A stretch of 6,637 nucleotides of DNA from Cyanobacteria bacterium UBA7694 (GTDB lineage: Bacteria > Cyanobacteriota > Sericytochromatia > UBA7694): assembly GCA_002482705.1 (NCBI GenBank), contig DLGM01000007.1:1-6637 (forward strand), given 5' to 3'. The position numbers and the translations under genes are program-made. Of this stretch, positions 4,801 through 6,637 are shown piece after piece (position 1 is the first letter of the stretch; every line of letters starts with the position of its first letter). Below the pieces are notes generated by a model that had not been told where the DNA came from, made no database searches, and worked only from the letters and a program-made list of their open reading frames with translations.

Positions 4801-6637
4801 CGCTATCTCTCACCCCTTTAGGTATCTTATTCCAGAGATTTTCAGACTGGAGCTGGGTTTGCATATTTTTCAGCGGGGTTTCGCGATCCCAGCCGCTGGA
4901 ATAGGCTGCTGCCGTGGCCTTGATCGCATCTCCGGCTTTGGTGTCACCGGCTCCAGCTAAGCGCCCTAAAGAAATGAGCATCAGGGTCGCTTTACTGTCA
5001 TCAATGGCATTCATGTATTCTTTGAGGGCAAATTGTGGATGGGTGAGGATTTGCCCCACCTCTTGGTCGGTGACCGCTTGATTGGCCAGAATCCGCGCCA
5101 ACTCAGCGGAGTTCTTGCCTTTAACCAAAACATCGGCCAATTTATGGCGATTGGCTTGGGTCCCCTGAGTCCAGACCTCTTCGCTGAGCGTCATGACTTG
5201 GGCCGGTTGTGTAACGCCCCCAAAACCCATCCAACTGCGATCGGCCAACAAGGCTTCCAGTTCTTTGATTTTGCCCGACAGATCCGCAGGCGGCGGGGCC
5301 CCCCCGGTTACGGGCTGTAGATCAACGGCCAGCGGCTGCACAGCGGGAGCTGGAACTTGGCTCAAATCAGAAGCCGTGGGATCGATGGGAGCGGCAGTGG
5401 GAGCCACGGGTGCAGGAGGGGTGGGTGCGGTGGCCGGGGTCGGCACCTGATCGGGATTCACGCCCAAACCATTCAGCACACTGTAAATGCCTTCAGCAAT
5501 GTGGGGGTAATCGTTTTGCACCACAGGGAGAGATTCGAGCAAGACGCCCGCAACCGCCACTTTTTGCTCTTGGTTGAGCAGGGTCATGAGCTGTTCGCGG
5601 GATTGACCCGGGTTTTCGCTCAGAGTCAAATTGAGCAATTGCTCGGCCCGCTGTTGAGGAGCCATACGGGCAAAGACTTTTTTCTGATCGGCCAAAGGCA
5701 AAGCCGGGAACTGCTCAATCTGCTCTTCAGCAGATAACTTTAAGAATGCACTGGCGTCAAAAGCCGGAGCAGCGGGGGTACTGGGCAGTTGTGAGGGGCG
5801 ACGCAGCGGGGGCTCTGGCTGCGGAGCAACCACAGGCTCAACCGTGGGGGGAACAACGGGCGGGGCTTCAACAGCAGGGGGGGCGACTGGTGACACTGCC
5901 TGAGGCACTACGGGCGGCAACTCCGGCGCAGGAGGCGGTGTAAAGGGCGCTTCACTCACCGGGGCACTGACCACTTCCGTGGGCACAAAGGGTTCAGGCG
6001 GGGTTGGAGCCACCGGCGGCTGATCAGGGAGTGCACTGGTGGTGGGTTCAGGAACCGCGACGGGCGCTGAGGGCACCACCGGGGCAACTGCTGGTGTCAT
6101 CGGCGGTTCAGAGGGTTGCGGTACAGCGGGCTGAGGGGCAACCTCCGTTGGCACCGTGGGCGCATCCGCCGTGGGTGCAGCCACAGGAGTATCAATGGGA
6201 GCCGCAGGAGGCTCACTGGGGGTAGGTGCCACCCGCTCTTCAGGTGATTGAGCAGAGAGCCGATTGCGCAAGGCCTCGGCCTGTTGGGCAAAACGCTGAG
6301 CAATAACTTGGTTAGCAAGCTGAGCACTCAGCTCCTCTTTTTGGCGCTGGCTGAGGGTTTGCAAATAGCTGCTCTGGGAGGTTTCATCTGCGGTGACTAA
6401 TAAATTGAGGCGCAAAGACTGAGCTGCTGGCTTGAGGGATTTCAGACCTTCAAACTGAGCGGGAGACAGACCGAGGGGGTTGCTGTCATCAGCGGCGCGA
6501 ATATAGTCGTCGGCCAAGCGTAACATCGCCATGCGCTCTTCGGGATTGAGATCGGCCACCGCTTCCAATTGTTCGGCTGGGCTCTTTTGCAACAATGCCT
6601 GTACCCGCTCGGCCACCGAAGGGCCAGAGGGTGTCGG
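4769..6637 (-). CDS. Unrecognised long proline-rich modular protein (5' partial)
   Basis: I do not recognise this family. The frame is open from the window edge to the TGA at 4771-4769 (622 residues visible). A GTG at 6616 could be read as a start, but no Shine-Dalgarno precedes it and the frame stays open with more Pro/Ser/Thr codons, so the start is probably outside. Numbering from that GTG: an acidic/helical segment (1-128), a Pro/Ala/Val/Thr/Glu-rich linker (130-285, about one third Pro), a second helical segment (286-388), another Pro/Ala linker (391-446), and a C-terminal mixed domain (448-615) ending in a Trp-rich N-S-W-W-N. The two helical segments share a pattern like S-x-E-E-Q-[LI]-E...L. 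There is no Cys in the visible part, no transmembrane segment and no catalytic motif. Alternating linkers and small domains suggest a scaffold, adaptor or surface protein, but this is inference. It is the upstream member of an overlapping pair with the exonuclease-WYL gene. Confidence 0.85.
   Translation of the reverse strand, partial: PTPSGPSVAERVQALLQKSPAEQLEAVADLNPEERMAMLRLADDYIRAADDSNPLGLSPAQFEGLKSLKPAAQSLRLNLLVTADETSQSSYLQTLSQRQKEELSAQLANQVIAQRFAQQAEALRNRLSAQSPEERVAPTPSEPPAAPIDTPVAAPTADAPTVPTEVAPQPAVPQPSEPPMTPAVAPVVPSAPVAVPEPTTSALPDQPPVAPTPPEPFVPTEVVSAPVSEAPFTPPPAPELPPVVPQAVSPVAPPAVEAPPVVPPTVEPVVAPQPEPPLRRPSQLPSTPAAPAFDASAFLKLSAEEQIEQFPALPLADQKKVFARMAPQQRAEQLLNLTLSENPGQSREQLMTLLNQEQKVAVAGVLLESLPVVQNDYPHIAEGIYSVLNGLGVNPDQVPTPATAPTPPAPVAPTAAPIDPTASDLSQVPAPAVQPLAVDLQPVTGGAPPPADLSGKIKELEALLADRSWMGFGGVTQPAQVMTLSEEVWTQGTQANRHKLADVLVKGKNSAELARILANQAVTDQEVGQILTHPQFALKEYMNAIDDSKATLMLISLGRLAGAGDTKAGDAIKATAAAYSSGWDRETPLKNMQTQLQSENLWNKIPKGVRDSVENVFNSWWN
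4809..4814 (-). promoter_or_regulatory. Ribosome binding site supporting the TTG start of the exonuclease
   Basis: GGTGAG on the - strand, 8 nt before TTG at 4800, matching the GGTGA part of the extended Shine-Dalgarno. A second purine run (AAAGGGG, 4819-4813) adjoins it. It lies inside the upstream coding sequence, so ribosomes finishing that gene would pass over it. Confidence 0.55.
5762..6229 (-). repeat. Proline-rich low-complexity linker coding region
   Basis: Encodes about 156 residues, of which roughly 54 are Pro, the rest mainly Ala, Val, Thr, Glu and Ser in short P-x-x-P, P-P-V and A-P runs. It is not an exact tandem repeat. Such segments are usually extended and disordered and act as spacers. 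A shorter stretch of the same kind lies at about 5279-5446. Confidence 0.8.

Noticed and set aside
6614..6616. GTG as the real start of the proline-rich gene
   Set aside because: No ribosome site precedes it, and the frame continues open with Pro/Ser/Thr codons to the window edge.
1..6637. tRNA, rRNA, CRISPR arrays, insertion sequences or integration sites
   Set aside because: No cloverleaf, direct-repeat array, transposase motif or terminal repeats were seen on either strand by eye.

Overview
The window is a bacterial chromosomal segment (GC roughly mid-50s % by eye) holding five protein-coding genes and no RNA genes, insertion sequences or CRISPR. One gene is on the + strand and runs in from the left edge. 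The other four are on the - strand, and the last of them runs off the right edge. The host is probably diderm or surface-lipoprotein-bearing, because one enzyme has a clear lipoprotein signal. The long Pro/Ala linkers, the GT2 enzyme and the exonuclease remind me of non-photosynthetic relatives of cyanobacteria (Sericytochromatia/Melainabacteria-like), but this is an impression without a marker gene and should be held loosely.

Left part (1-1118): the 3' portion of an unrecognised gene for a protein with a duplicated module of about 24 residues in Pro/Gln-rich linkers, followed by a long Gly/Ala-rich, glycine-zipper-like hydrophobic region. Its codon use is strongly biased, suggesting high expression. 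It ends at a stem-loop terminator that it shares, tail to tail, with the convergent glycosyltransferase gene, whose stop codon lies in the hairpin loop.

Middle (1108-3895): a GT2 family glycosyltransferase and, upstream of it on the same strand, a secreted lipoprotein alpha-glucan hydrolase of GH13 (subfamily-20-like: neopullulanase, cyclomaltodextrinase, maltogenic amylase). A perfect 13-bp inverted-repeat terminator separates the two. The GH13 gene has its own readable control region: an A-tract, TTGAAC, a 17-nt spacer, TAAAAT, a leader of about 100 nt and an AGGAG ribosome site. An imperfect dyad lies in the promoter spacer.

Right part (3931-6637): two overlapping genes forming an apparent operon read leftward. 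First is a long proline-rich modular protein of unknown function whose start is outside the window. Then, overlapping it by 32 nt and starting at TTG, comes a DEDDh 3'-5' exonuclease fused to a C-terminal WYL-type domain. This nuclease-WYL fusion, coupled to a large proline-rich partner, is the most interesting item here. No clear terminator separates this operon from the GH13 promoter. Nothing in the window proves a new system; the main leads are the exonuclease-WYL pair and the two unrecognised modular proteins at the edges.
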